DNA from: Ruminococcus flavefaciens
GTDB taxonomy: Bacteria > Bacillota > Clostridia > Oscillospirales > Ruminococcaceae
Assembly: GCA_023663905.1 (NCBI GenBank)
Contig: JAMPGO010000006.1
Location: 1-53,353, forward strand
Direction: 5' to 3'
DNA: 53,353 nucleotides
Below are positions 7,633-15,480 of this stretch, one piece after another; positions within the stretch are counted from its first letter, which is position 1, and each line of letters opens with the position of its first letter. Made by a program: the position numbers and the translations under genes. Under the pieces are notes generated by a model. That model was not told where the DNA came from and searched no databases. It was given only the letters and a program-made list of their open reading frames with translations.

Positions 7633-9234
7633 ATGAACTGGTACGATAATGCCATAATTTATCACATCTACCCGCTCGGCTTCTGCGGAGCGCCGAAATT
7701 CAACGATTTCAGCAACAACGAGGTAACATACCGCCTTGACAAGGTTATTGACTGGATTCCTCATCTCAAGGAAATGAACGTTGACGCTGTTTATTTCGGA
7801 CCTGTATTTGAATCCGTTGAACACGGCTATGACACTGTTGATTACAAGAAAATCGACCGCAGACTCGGCGACAACGATTCATTCAAGCGTATCTGCGACA
7901 AGCTCCACGAGGCAGGAATAAGAATTATTCTCGACGGCGTATTCAATCACGTCGGCAGAAAATTCCCGCAGTTCGTTGACATTCAGGAAAAGCGACAGGG
8001 TTCGGGCTACTGCGACTGGTTTCAGAATCTCAACTTCGGCGGACAGTCACCCTGTGGTGACCCGTTTTGGTACGAGGGCTGGAACGGTCATTACAATCTC
8101 GTAAAGCTCAATCTCCGCAACGTAGGTGTGTGCGACCATATCATCGACGCTGTAAACTACTGGATTGAGCATTTCGGCATTGACGGAATCAGATTCGATG
8201 CGGCTGACTGCATTGATTTCAACTTCTTCAAGAGAATCCGTGATTTCTGCAAGGGCAAGAAGCGTGATTTCTGGCTTATGGGCGAAATCATCCACGGCGA
8301 CTATAACAGATGGGCTAACCCTGAAATGCTCGACAGCGTAACAAACTACGAGTGCTACAAGGGTATCTACTCATCGCACAACGACAAGAACTACTATGAG
8401 ATTGACTACTCAATCAACCGCCAGTCGGGTGCAAACGGCGGTATCTACAGAAATATCAACCTCTATAACTTCGTTGACAACCACGACGTTAACAGACTTG
8501 CAAGCACTGTAACAAATCAGGCTCACCTTCCGCTTATCTATACTCTTATGTATGCAATGCCGGGTATACCGTCAATTTACTACGGAAGCGAATACGGCAT
8601 TCAGGGTCGCAAGGAAAACAACTCCGACGACGGTCTCCGTCCCTGCCTGCACCTTGCTGATATGGAGCGTGAAAATACAGGTCTTTACAAGCACATCGTA
8701 AAGCTCGGACGTATCTACCGTGCTTATCCTGCGCTCAGAACAGGAAGCTATGAAAGACTTCAGATTACCAACCAGCAGCTGCTTTTCAAGAAAACACAGG
8801 GCGACCAGACTGTATATATCGCACTCAACCTTGCTGATTATCAGTACGATTTCAACTTCAACACTCATCTTCCCGCACTTGTTGACGTACTCAGTGCAAA
8901 TAAGATTGAGGTAAACAACGGAAATGCGCACATCAATATGCCTCCGTTCTCTGCTATGATTATCGTATCTGACGATATTGTAAATACAAATCCCGTTGAG
9001 GTTCACGACGAGGAAATCAGCGACGTTGAGACAGAAGTTGTAATCGGCGCAAGATACCGTCACTATAAGGGCGGAGAGTACGAGGTTATCGCTACTGCAC
9101 GCCACAGCGAAAATAACGAGGAGCTTGTTGTTTACAGAAAAATCGGCGGAGACGAATCCGTCTGGGCAAGACCCAAGGCTATTTTCTGCGGAAAAGCTGG
9201 CGACGGTTCTGTAAGAAGATTCGTTAAGCTTTAA
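7633..9234 (+). CDS. Intracellular GH13 alpha-glucanase/maltodextrin hydrolase fused to a DUF1653 domain
   Basis: Residues 1 to ~440 are an alpha-amylase-family barrel with all conserved regions: GVFNHVG, the nucleophile Asp189 in GIRFDAAD, the general acid Glu218 in LMGEI, and Asp285 in FVDNHDVNRL. No signal peptide is present, so it should act on imported or stored alpha-glucan. Residues ~470-533 match DUF1653 (RYRHYKGGEYEV, ARHSE, ELVVYR, WARP), normally a small stand-alone protein. The fusion is unusual. AAGGAG is 10 bases before ATG. A strong terminator follows the gene. GH13 is certain; the exact substrate is not. Confidence 0.92.
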   Translation: MNWYDNAIIYHIYPLGFCGAPKFNDFSNNEVTYRLDKVIDWIPHLKEMNVDAVYFGPVFESVEHGYDTVDYKKIDRRLGDNDSFKRICDKLHEAGIRIILDGVFNHVGRKFPQFVDIQEKRQGSGYCDWFQNLNFGGQSPCGDPFWYEGWNGHYNLVKLNLRNVGVCDHIIDAVNYWIEHFGIDGIRFDAADCIDFNFFKRIRDFCKGKKRDFWLMGEIIHGDYNRWANPEMLDSVTNYECYKGIYSSHNDKNYYEIDYSINRQSGANGGIYRNINLYNFVDNHDVNRLASTVTNQAHLPLIYTLMYAMPGIPSIYYGSEYGIQGRKENNSDDGLRPCLHLADMERENTGLYKHIVKLGRIYRAYPALRTGSYERLQITNQQLLFKKTQGDQTVYIALNLADYQYDFNFNTHLPALVDVLSANKIEVNNGNAHINMPPFSAMIIVSDDIVNTNPVEVHDEEISDVETEVVIGARYRHYKGGEYEVIATARHSENNEELVVYRKIGGDESVWARPKAIFCGKAGDGSVRRFVKL

Positions 9235-9247
9235 TAATTTGACATAA

Positions 9248-9276
9248 ACCGGAAGTTTTCAGCTTCCGGTTTTTTA
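9248..9276 (+). terminator. Intrinsic terminator after the GH13 gene
   Basis: ACCGGAAG and CTTCCGGT form an 8-bp stem followed by TTTTTT. Confidence 0.88.
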
Positions 9277-9277
9277 T

Positions 9278-9307
9278 GAATAATTTCAGAAAATCCGTCC
9301 ATAATAT
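9278..9307 (+). promoter_or_regulatory. Possible sigma-E-type sporulation promoter of the 55-residue gene
   Basis: GAATAAT (9278-9284), a 15-base spacer and CATAATAT (9300-9307) resemble the sigma-E pattern (KMATATT, 13-15, CATACAMT) at 6 of 7 and 6 of 8 positions. No housekeeping promoter is visible here. The context (SipL-SpoIVA) supports it, but this is a visual match only. Confidence 0.4.
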
Positions 9308-9348
9308 TATCACGGAGCGAGAAGCTCCGACAAACTGAAAGGCGGACT

Positions 9349-9516
9349 ATGAAAATGAGCCACAAGAAGAAATCAGCACACTCTGCAACAGACAGCCGAA
9401 ACAGCAGGTCGTCGGGCAATTATATTGACAAATCCGACAAAAACCTGAGCGACAAGTCAGGCAACACAAGCTACTCCGATAAATCCGACTGCGATTCACA
9501 GAACTATTCTGACTGA
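9349..9516 (+). CDS. Small hydrophilic Ser/Lys/Asp-rich protein (55 residues)
   Basis: ATG at 9349 is preceded by GAAAGGCGG and the frame runs to TGA at 9514-9516. The product begins MKMSHKKK, then is dominated by Ser, Asp, Lys and Asn with recurring D-K-S-(D/G) units (YIDKSDKN, LSDKSGN, YSDKSD) and one Cys; it has no hydrophobic core, so it should be disordered. It has its own terminator and stands directly before the SipL-SpoIVA operon, with a possible sigma-E promoter. A spore-related structural peptide is plausible but unproven. I do not recognise a family. Confidence 0.6.
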   Translation: MKMSHKKKSAHSATDSRNSRSSGNYIDKSDKNLSDKSGNTSYSDKSDCDSQNYSD

Positions 9517-9524
9517 TAATACAA

Positions 9525-9556
9525 AATCCCCGATTGATTCGGGGATTATTTTTTTC
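9525..9556 (+). terminator. Intrinsic terminator after the 55-residue gene
   Basis: AATCCCCGA and TTCGGGGATT pair and are followed by ATTTTTTT. Its 3' side overlaps the candidate sigma-E -35 element of the next operon. Confidence 0.85.
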
Positions 9557-9573
9557 GGGAAATGGCATACTCG
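9544..9573 (+). promoter_or_regulatory. Possible sigma-E-type promoter of sipL-spoIVA
   Basis: GATTATT (9544-9550), 15-base spacer, CATACTCG (9566-9573). The -10 matches sigma-E consensus only in its CATAC part. It is proposed mainly because spoIVA is a known sigma-E gene and because the spacing equals that of the upstream candidate. Confidence 0.3.
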
Positions 9574-9625
9574 GACAGCCTTGTGAATATATTTTTACAA
9601 AGCATTTTTTCAGGAGGTCACTTTT

Positions 9626-11164
9626 ATGGATTTTAAAATCAACAGGGAAACTATACCTGCTTCGGAACTCATTTACACGGGCATACAGGAGCAGGGAATC
9701 GAGCTTGACTATATTCTTCCCGACTACTGCCCCGATATTTTCAGACTGGTGAAGTGCGAGGTCTGCCCCGTTATCACGGATAATTCTGTAAACGGCGACA
9801 GGCTTACATACGAATTGCAGTGCGATATAAAACTGCTGTATTGCAGTGAGGACGGCAGAAATCTCCAGTGTATCACACAGCGCCAGAATTTTTCAAAAGC
9901 AGTTGAACTCGGCAGAAGCCCCGATTCGCCCGACGTTCAGCTTTCGGCCAAGACAGACCACGTAAATTTCCGTGCAGTAAATAAGCGCCGTCTCGATGTG
10001 CGTGGTGCGGTATCCGTAAAAATCAGCGTTACAGGCGAAAAATCGCAGGAAGTCATCTCCGACGCTTTCGGTATGAATATCCAGCTTAAAAAAATCCCTG
10101 TGAAGTACGCTTCAAAAAAACTTACCGCAGAAAAGATAATCCAGCTGACGGAAGAAACCGAGCTGTCCCCTGCCCAGCCGTCCGTTACCAATATCATCCG
10201 CTCGGAATGCGCCGTTAACGACTGCGAGAAGAAGATAATCTCGGGCAAACTTCTTGCAAAGAGCGAAGTAACCGTAAAGCTTCTGTATTCCTGCGATTCC
10301 TCTGTTGAATCAATGGATTTCCAGCTTCCTTTCAGTCAGATTATCGATATGGAGGCGATTGACGAGACTTTTGACTGCACCGTGACCGCAGAGGTAACGA
10401 GCTGTAATATTACGCCCTCAGCCGACAGGAACGGCGAAAACCGTATGCTTAAATTCGAGCCTGAGCTTAAAATAAGATGCCGTGCGGTAAAGTCGTCTGA
10501 AATTATGGTTGTCTCCGACGCATATTCGACCGTATATCCTTGCGAAACGGAATTTTCGGTAATCCGTGCGGAACAGCTTCCTGCTGTCTATGCGGAAAAC
10601 TTCCGTCATTCGGCAAAACTTGCGGAGGGCGATTCCGTCCCGAAAAATATCTACGCTATGTGGTGCAGTCCGAAGAATATCAACACCCGACCCGGAAGCG
10701 ACAATAAATCCGTGATTATCTCGGGTATGCTGACTTATTCAATGGCTTGCGCCGATTCTGCGGGAAGTATATCAATGCCCGACCGTGACGAAGCATTTGA
10801 GGAGACGATTGAAATCGGCGACGAGATTTCGGGAAGCTTTTCCGCCGAAATTACGGGAATTTCCGTCTCCTACAACATCACTTCCGACGGCATACTCAAT
10901 GCGAAGTCCGATATATCGGTAAAAATCAGCGTGGGAAGTTCTGCGGAGATAAAAGCCCTGACAGGTATCGCGGTAAACGACTCCGAAAAGAAACAGCGTG
11001 ACGGCGACTATGCTATCAAGCTTTATTTTGGTATGGAAAACGAGGATATATGGGATATAGCGAAGCGGTGCAGTACGGAAATCGACGCTGTAATTGAGGA
11101 AAACGAGCTGACATCCGACCGTCTGGAGAACGGCGGTATGCTGATTATCCCAATCAAGGAATAA
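9626..11164 (+). CDS. sipL: SipL-like spore morphogenesis protein (DUF3794 repeats plus LysM)
   Basis: The 512-residue protein has DUF3794-type beta-rich modules repeated along its length (segments such as GIELDYILPDYCPDIFRLVKCEV and the later SEIMVVSDAYSTVYPCE). It ends in a LysM domain (about 465-511: YAIKLYFGMENEDIWDIAKRCSTEI ends in LENGGMLIIPIKE). SipL of Clostridioides has this architecture and binds SpoIVA through its LysM domain on the forespore surface. The gene lies 12 bases upstream of spoIVA, which strongly supports the assignment. AGGAGG stands 8 bases before ATG. Loss of LysM specificity residues cannot be judged by eye. Confidence 0.88.
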   Translation: MDFKINRETIPASELIYTGIQEQGIELDYILPDYCPDIFRLVKCEVCPVITDNSVNGDRLTYELQCDIKLLYCSEDGRNLQCITQRQNFSKAVELGRSPDSPDVQLSAKTDHVNFRAVNKRRLDVRGAVSVKISVTGEKSQEVISDAFGMNIQLKKIPVKYASKKLTAEKIIQLTEETELSPAQPSVTNIIRSECAVNDCEKKIISGKLLAKSEVTVKLLYSCDSSVESMDFQLPFSQIIDMEAIDETFDCTVTAEVTSCNITPSADRNGENRMLKFEPELKIRCRAVKSSEIMVVSDAYSTVYPCETEFSVIRAEQLPAVYAENFRHSAKLAEGDSVPKNIYAMWCSPKNINTRPGSDNKSVIISGMLTYSMACADSAGSISMPDRDEAFEETIEIGDEISGSFSAEITGISVSYNITSDGILNAKSDISVKISVGSSAEIKALTGIAVNDSEKKQRDGDYAIKLYFGMENEDIWDIAKRCSTEIDAVIEENELTSDRLENGGMLIIPIKE

Positions 11165-11176
11165 AGGAGAAATACT

Positions 11177-12652
11177 ATGGCTAAAGATATTTACAGCAGT
11201 ATTGCGGAGCGTACAGGCGGTGATATTTACATAGGAGTTGTAGGACCTGTGCGGACGGGCAAATCAACTTTTATCAAAAGATTTATGGAATCCCTTGTAA
11301 TACCGAACATACAGAGCGAATTTATGCGTGAGCGTGCAATAGATGAGCTTCCGCAGTCCGCAGCAGGAAAGACGATTATGACGACCGAGCCGAAATTTAT
11401 TCCGGAAGAAGCCGTTGAAGTCAGTCTCGGTGACGGTGCGTCGTTCAATGTGCGCCTGATTGACTGCGTGGGATATATCGTGCCGTCCTCTATCGGCTAT
11501 ATCGAGAACGAACAGCCGAGAATGGTAATGACATCGTGGTTTGACGAGGAAATTCCGTTCAATATGGCTGCGGAAATCGGCACGCAGAAAGTTATAACCG
11601 ACCATTCAACCATAGGACTTGTGGTTACAACTGACGGTACGATTTCGGATATACCACGAAGCGAGTACGAGGAGTGCGAGGAGCGTGTTATCAGCGAACT
11701 CAAAGCGCTCGGCAAGCCGTTTGTGGTGGTTATGAATACGGTCAACCCGACAGCTCCTGAAGCCAAGAATCTCGCTTCCCTGCTGTCCGACAAGTACGAT
11801 ACAAGGGTAATCCCAGTCAACTGCCTTGGACTTGACGAGGGCGATATAAAAGAGATAATCCGTGAAATTCTGTACAGTTTTCCTGTGCGTGAAATCAATA
11901 TCCGCACGGCAAGGTGGATTAATACGCTTGAAAGAAACCACTGGCTCAGGAATGATATTCTCAACTGCATACGTGAATCGGCAAGAAATATACGGCTTGT
12001 GAGAGAGGCTGAGAATGCCGTTGAAGCGATGAAGCAATGTCCGCATATTGTAAGCGCCTCTGCGACTTCGATTGATTTGGGAAAGGGTTCTGTGACGATT
12101 ACGGCGGAACTTGACAGCAGTCTGTTTTATAAGATTATCGGCGAGACGACAGGAATCGAACTCACCAGCGAGAGCGATTTAATGCCGTTGCTTATGGAAA
12201 TGAACGAAATCCGCAAGAAATACAACCGCATAGCACCTGCGCTTGAGGAAGTTGAAGCGACAGGCTACGGAATAGTAATGCCCGAGCTTGAGGAACTCTC
12301 GCTTGAAGAGCCGAAGATAATCAAGCAGGGCGGAAAATACGGCGTTAAGCTGAAAGCCTCCGCACCCTCGATTCACCTTATGAGAGCCAATATCAACACG
12401 ACCGTCTCGCCTATTGTCGGCACGGAAAGGCAGTCCGAGGAGCTTATTATGTACCTGCTTGACGGCTTTGATGACAACCCGACCAAAATCTGGGAGAGCA
12501 ATATATTCGGCAAGTCGCTCCACGAGCTTGTCAACGAGGGACTTCACAACAAGCTGTACAAGATGCCTGTCGATGCGAGGATGAAGTTGCAGGAAACGCT
12601 GGAGCGTATCATAAACGACGGTTGCAGCGGACTTATTTGTTTTCTGTTATAA
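11177..12652 (+). CDS. spoIVA: Stage IV sporulation protein A, coat-basement ATPase
   Basis: The 491-residue protein begins with the SpoIVA signature and a Walker A-like GPVRTGKST at residues 23-31. It has switch-type motifs (RLIDCVGY, and VVMNTVNPT in place of NKxD) and ends in the hydrophobic C-terminus GCSGLICFLL. SpoIVA polymerises with ATP hydrolysis on the mother-cell side of the outer forespore membrane and anchors coat and cortex assembly. Its length matches the family and the gene is intact. It is the second gene of the SipL operon and ends at a strong terminator. Its presence indicates at least ancestral sporulation capacity. Confidence 0.97.
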   Translation: MAKDIYSSIAERTGGDIYIGVVGPVRTGKSTFIKRFMESLVIPNIQSEFMRERAIDELPQSAAGKTIMTTEPKFIPEEAVEVSLGDGASFNVRLIDCVGYIVPSSIGYIENEQPRMVMTSWFDEEIPFNMAAEIGTQKVITDHSTIGLVVTTDGTISDIPRSEYEECEERVISELKALGKPFVVVMNTVNPTAPEAKNLASLLSDKYDTRVIPVNCLGLDEGDIKEIIREILYSFPVREINIRTARWINTLERNHWLRNDILNCIRESARNIRLVREAENAVEAMKQCPHIVSASATSIDLGKGSVTITAELDSSLFYKIIGETTGIELTSESDLMPLLMEMNEIRKKYNRIAPALEEVEATGYGIVMPELEELSLEEPKIIKQGGKYGVKLKASAPSIHLMRANINTTVSPIVGTERQSEELIMYLLDGFDDNPTKIWESNIFGKSLHELVNEGLHNKLYKMPVDARMKLQETLERIINDGCSGLICFLL

Positions 12653-12654
12653 CA

Positions 12655-12690
12655 AAAAAAGCAGGCTTAAAAACCTGCTTTATTTTTTTA
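12655..12690 (+). terminator. Intrinsic terminator after spoIVA
   Basis: AAAGCAGG and CCTGCTTT form an 8-bp stem with a CTTAAAAA loop, followed by ATTTTTTT. Confidence 0.9.
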
Positions 12691-12746
12691 TTTTAATCAA
12701 CGCAAATACATTGAAAAAGTGCCATTTATGTACCCCTTACAGAGGG

Positions 12747-12798
12747 ATATAAAAACGGTTCAGGGCATTTGAGGGTGCTTGAAGAGCCGTTTTTATAT
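12747..12798. terminator. Large symmetric hairpin between convergent genes, probable bidirectional terminator
   Basis: ATATAAAAACGGTTC (12747-12761) pairs with GAGCCGTTTTTATAT (12784-12798) over 15 bp with one GU, around a 22-base loop. The AT-rich outer stem gives a U tract in both directions, so it can terminate the PP2C operon (minus) and back up the spoIVA terminator. The loop repeats GGGCA/GGGTGC-like bases, with no known meaning. Confidence 0.6.
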
Positions 12799-12857
12799 TT
12801 TATTTATATTTTCTTTTTTTATAAAGAGAAGTAAGAAATTGAAGTAACAAACACCCT

Positions 12858-13616
12858 TTAACACCCTGATTCAGTCCTTACGACAGCGACAATTGAAATG
12901 TTATCACGTCCTCCGTCCGAGAGAGCTTTTTTCACGAGCATTTCCAGTCTCACGGCGAGATTTTTCGGAAGCTCCATAATTTCGAGCATATCGGCGGTCG
13001 AAACATAGTCCGAAAGTCCGTCGGTACACATAATCAGCACGTCGCCGTAATCAAGAGCGCCGTCAATCACAGTGGTATCAATTGTCGGAGAATCCTTTAT
13101 ATTACCGAGAACAGGAAATATGATATTCTTGTGAACGTGCGTTCTGCGTTCCTCCTGAGTAATTGCGCCCTCCTCGTAGAGAAGCTGAACGAGCGACTGG
13201 TCACGTGAAAGCTGTCGGAGTTCGCCCGCACGGAATCTGTAAAGTCTCGAATCGCCGACATTGAAAGCCGTAACAGTACCGTCGCCGTCAACCGCAATAC
13301 CGCACAGAGTCGCCTGCATATTATTCGTCTCGGAATTATCCCTGCTGAAATCGGCAAGCTTGTTATGAATCCGCATAATGCCCGAAGCGAGACTGTCGGG
13401 GCGGTAACTTCCTGCTCTGCTAAGATTTTCAAGGCACATAGCGGAAGCGAGTTCGCCTGCATTTTCGCCCGAAACACCGTCGGAGACAGCAACAATAAAC
13501 GGAGATTCCATATATTTTTCAAGCGAGCCGTCAGTAATAACATCCTGACCGACAAGAACAGCGTCCTCATTGTGGGACATAATGCCTTTTTCGGTAATTC
13601 CACAGCAATAGTACAT
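12858..13616 (-). CDS. PP2C-family (PPM) protein serine/threonine phosphatase
   Basis: The 252-residue protein shows the metal-binding motifs of bacterial PPM phosphatases: an acidic NEDAVLVG motif near residue 17, VAVSDGVSGE, FNVGDSRLYRF, MCTDGLSDYV and the terminal GGRDNISIVAV. It would remove phosphate from Ser/Thr of proteins in the cytoplasm. No partner kinase gene is in the window. Its start codon is 3 bases after the tatD stop and the AAAGGA site lies inside the end of tatD, so translation is probably coupled. Confidence 0.93.
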   Translation of the reverse strand: MYYCCGITEKGIMSHNEDAVLVGQDVITDGSLEKYMESPFIVAVSDGVSGENAGELASAMCLENLSRAGSYRPDSLASGIMRIHNKLADFSRDNSETNNMQATLCGIAVDGDGTVTAFNVGDSRLYRFRAGELRQLSRDQSLVQLLYEEGAITQEERRTHVHKNIIFPVLGNIKDSPTIDTTVIDGALDYGDVLIMCTDGLSDYVSTADMLEIMELPKNLAVRLEMLVKKALSDGGRDNISIVAVVRTESGC

Positions 13617-13619
13617 AAA

Positions 13620-14387
13620 TCAGTCCTTTACAGAATAGAATCGCTTCGCATTTTCGCAGGTTATGTCAATAAGCTCCTGAGTATCAATGCCCTTTATTTC
13701 AGCGGCTTTTTCGGCGGTATATGCAATCATCGAGCTGTCACAGCGTTTTCCTCTGAACGGCACAGGAGACATATACGGGCAGTCGGTTTCGAGAAGAAGC
13801 CTGTCAAGCGGAACAGCTTCAAGGGCTTTAAGTGCCTTTTTAGCATTCTTGAACGTCAGAACGCCTGTAAATCCGATGTACATACCGAGCTTTATAATCT
13901 CCTTCGCCGTTTCAGCCGAACCGCTGAAGCAGTGAACAACTCCGTATGGCTTATGCTTTTTAAGAATATCAAGAGTATCCTCGCAGGCATCACGGCTGTG
14001 GATGATTACAGGAAGGCTTAATTCCTTTGCAAGAACGAGCTGTTCCTCAAATAATTTAATCTGCCTGTCACGGTCGTAGCCGTCGTAATGATAATCCAGC
14101 CCGATTTCGCCTATAGCCCTGACTTTCGGCGAACGTGCGGTACTTCTTACTATGTCAAGATAATCGGCAGGATTTGTATCAACGCTTTCGGGATGAACAC
14201 CCGAAGCACAGTAGATATAGTCGTATTTTTCGGCGATAAGAGCATTTTCCCTTGTATCATACACAGAGGAAGAGGCAAGCATTATATACTTCACACCCTT
14301 CTGCGGAAGCGAATCAAGAAGCTCATATCGGTCATCGTCAAAAGCGTGGTCGGCATAGTGAGCGTGAGTATCAAAAATATTATTCAC
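13620..14387 (-). CDS. tatD: TatD family metal-dependent DNase
   Basis: The product has all TatD signatures: DTHAHYADHAF with the first two metal-binding His, GEIGLDYHYD, PVIIHSRDA, HCFSG, GFTGVLTF and LLLETDCPY. Family members are 3'-5' exonucleases or deoxyribonucleases in DNA repair and quality control. A GTG start at 14387 is chosen because AAGGAG lies 8-9 bases upstream and overlaps the preceding stop by 8 bases; a GTG at 14405 has no ribosome site. The result is 255 residues, normal for the family. A TatD-associated radical SAM gene is 2.2 kb away on the other strand. Confidence 0.95.
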   Translation of the reverse strand: MNNIFDTHAHYADHAFDDDRYELLDSLPQKGVKYIMLASSSVYDTRENALIAEKYDYIYCASGVHPESVDTNPADYLDIVRSTARSPKVRAIGEIGLDYHYDGYDRDRQIKLFEEQLVLAKELSLPVIIHSRDACEDTLDILKKHKPYGVVHCFSGSAETAKEIIKLGMYIGFTGVLTFKNAKKALKALEAVPLDRLLLETDCPYMSPVPFRGKRCDSSMIAYTAEKAAEIKGIDTQELIDITCENAKRFYSVKD

Positions 14388-15294
14388 CGTCGGATTCTCC
14401 TTCACTGCTGTCGCTTACGCTCTCATCATAGCTGTAATATGTTTCAACAAAATCGTTGATGAAAGTGCTTGACGGAATGAAATCGTTGTAGGCTGTTTCG
14501 CCGTCAACGATATAGAAAGTAGCCATCGATTTTCCACGCTCGAACATAGTTTTTATTGCGGTCTTGCGGTCTTTGTAGTCAACAGCAGTAATGTCCGAAT
14601 CAACCATATTGATGATAGTGTTGAACGAGTTATCGAGGTTATCGGCAATACGCACACCGCTTGCCTGATTTACCATAGCCGAGATAATCGAGCTTGCGTT
14701 GTATGCACGCTCAACCTCACCGCCCTTGAAAGCAGCATAAGTGATATACTTGTCAATCTGTTCGGCATTGAGATAAACTTCCGAGCCGTCGCCGTTGAAT
14801 ATGGCAATATCTTCGGAAATCGGGTAAGTAACACCGCCGAGAATATCACAGGCTTTGATAAAAGCCGTCGAATCGAACTTCATATAGCGGTCAACGTCGA
14901 TACCGAAAAGCTGTTCCACAAAATTCACAGCCCCTGATGTTCCGCCTGTCTCGTAAGCTGTTTTGATATTCTGCTGACTTCCGTCAATCACAGAGATAGT
15001 ATTTGTCGGTATTCCGAGGAAAACAATTCTCTTGTCCTTCGGGATTGAACGCATAAGCATAAAAGTTGACGGACATTTTTCGTCAGGCTCATCGAGAATA
15101 AAGAGAATGGTGTGGTTGTCCGCATAGGTTGTGGTAGTAATCTGTCTGGGTGTGGGTTCGGGAAGCTGTTTTTCATTGTCGAGTATGCCGAGATGACGGA
15201 GCAGAAAGAATGTTCCTCCGCCGATGATAAGTATACCGAGGAAAATGGTTACAAGGTACGGTACGGCTATACTGCCTGTTTTTTTCTTTGCCAT
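14380..15294 (-). CDS. LytR-CpsA-Psr (LCP) family membrane protein
   Basis: The 304-residue protein has a basic start (MAKKKTG), a single membrane segment (VPYLVTIFLGILIIGGGTFF) and an external domain. In that domain FMLMRSIPKDKRIVFLGIPTNT, GGTSGAVNFVEQLFGIDVDRYMKFD, GGVTYPI and LNAEQIDKYITY match the LCP fold (membrane-anchored transferases attaching polymers to peptidoglycan). The usual Arg-rich DSILL motif is weak (STFMLM), so it may be a divergent member. The tail is Ser/Glu-rich. ATG at 15294 is chosen for the AAAGGAG 7 bases upstream. It leads the tatD-PP2C transcript. Confidence 0.8.
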   Translation of the reverse strand: MAKKKTGSIAVPYLVTIFLGILIIGGGTFFLLRHLGILDNEKQLPEPTPRQITTTTYADNHTILFILDEPDEKCPSTFMLMRSIPKDKRIVFLGIPTNTISVIDGSQQNIKTAYETGGTSGAVNFVEQLFGIDVDRYMKFDSTAFIKACDILGGVTYPISEDIAIFNGDGSEVYLNAEQIDKYITYAAFKGGEVERAYNASSIISAMVNQASGVRIADNLDNSFNTIINMVDSDITAVDYKDRKTAIKTMFERGKSMATFYIVDGETAYNDFIPSSTFINDFVETYYSYDESVSDSSEGESDGE

Positions 15295-15345
15295 AAAAAA
15301 ACTCCTTTCAATTGACAAACGTGTAAAAATATTGTATACTGTTAA

Positions 15346-15383
15346 GAGAGCATAGCTCCCGTCGCTTCTTGTCCATAGAAGCG
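15346..15383 (-). other. Tandem hairpins in the leader of the LCP gene
   Basis: Two adjacent stems, CGCTTCT/AGAAGCG (15363-15383) and GGGAGC/GCTCTC (15346-15360, one GU), lie in the ~105-base leader. No U tract follows closely, so they are not an ordinary terminator. Confidence 0.45.
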
Positions 15384-15387
15384 TGGT

Positions 15388-15415
15388 TTGAAATAATTGT
15401 ATCATATATTATAAC
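15388..15415 (+). promoter_or_regulatory. Putative alr promoter, overlapping the divergent LCP promoter
   Basis: TTGAAA at 15388-15393 and TATAAC at 15410-15415 with a 16-base spacer. The -10 overlaps the minus-strand -10 at 15408-15413. Confidence 0.5.
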
Positions 15416-15436
15416 ATATTTCAAGTAATTTTTCAA
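15408..15436 (-). promoter_or_regulatory. Promoter of the LCP-tatD-PP2C transcript
   Basis: On the minus strand TTGAAA (15436-15431) and TATAAT (15413-15408) with a 17-base spacer. Confidence 0.7.
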
Positions 15437-15480
15437 GATGTAACTTTTTTTTAACCAAAATTGACGAAAGGACAAAAGAA

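Noticed and set aside
9284-9346. Interleaved pairings TTTCAG/CTGAAA and TCCGTC/GGCGGA that would form a pseudoknot before the 55-residue gene
   Set aside because: If the sigma-E-like promoter at 9278-9307 is used, the 5' halves lie upstream of the transcript start; six-base matches of this kind are common by chance.
12747-12798. A small regulatory RNA between spoIVA and the PP2C gene
   Set aside because: The symmetric stem with U tracts both ways is better explained as a bidirectional terminator; no promoter for a separate RNA was seen.
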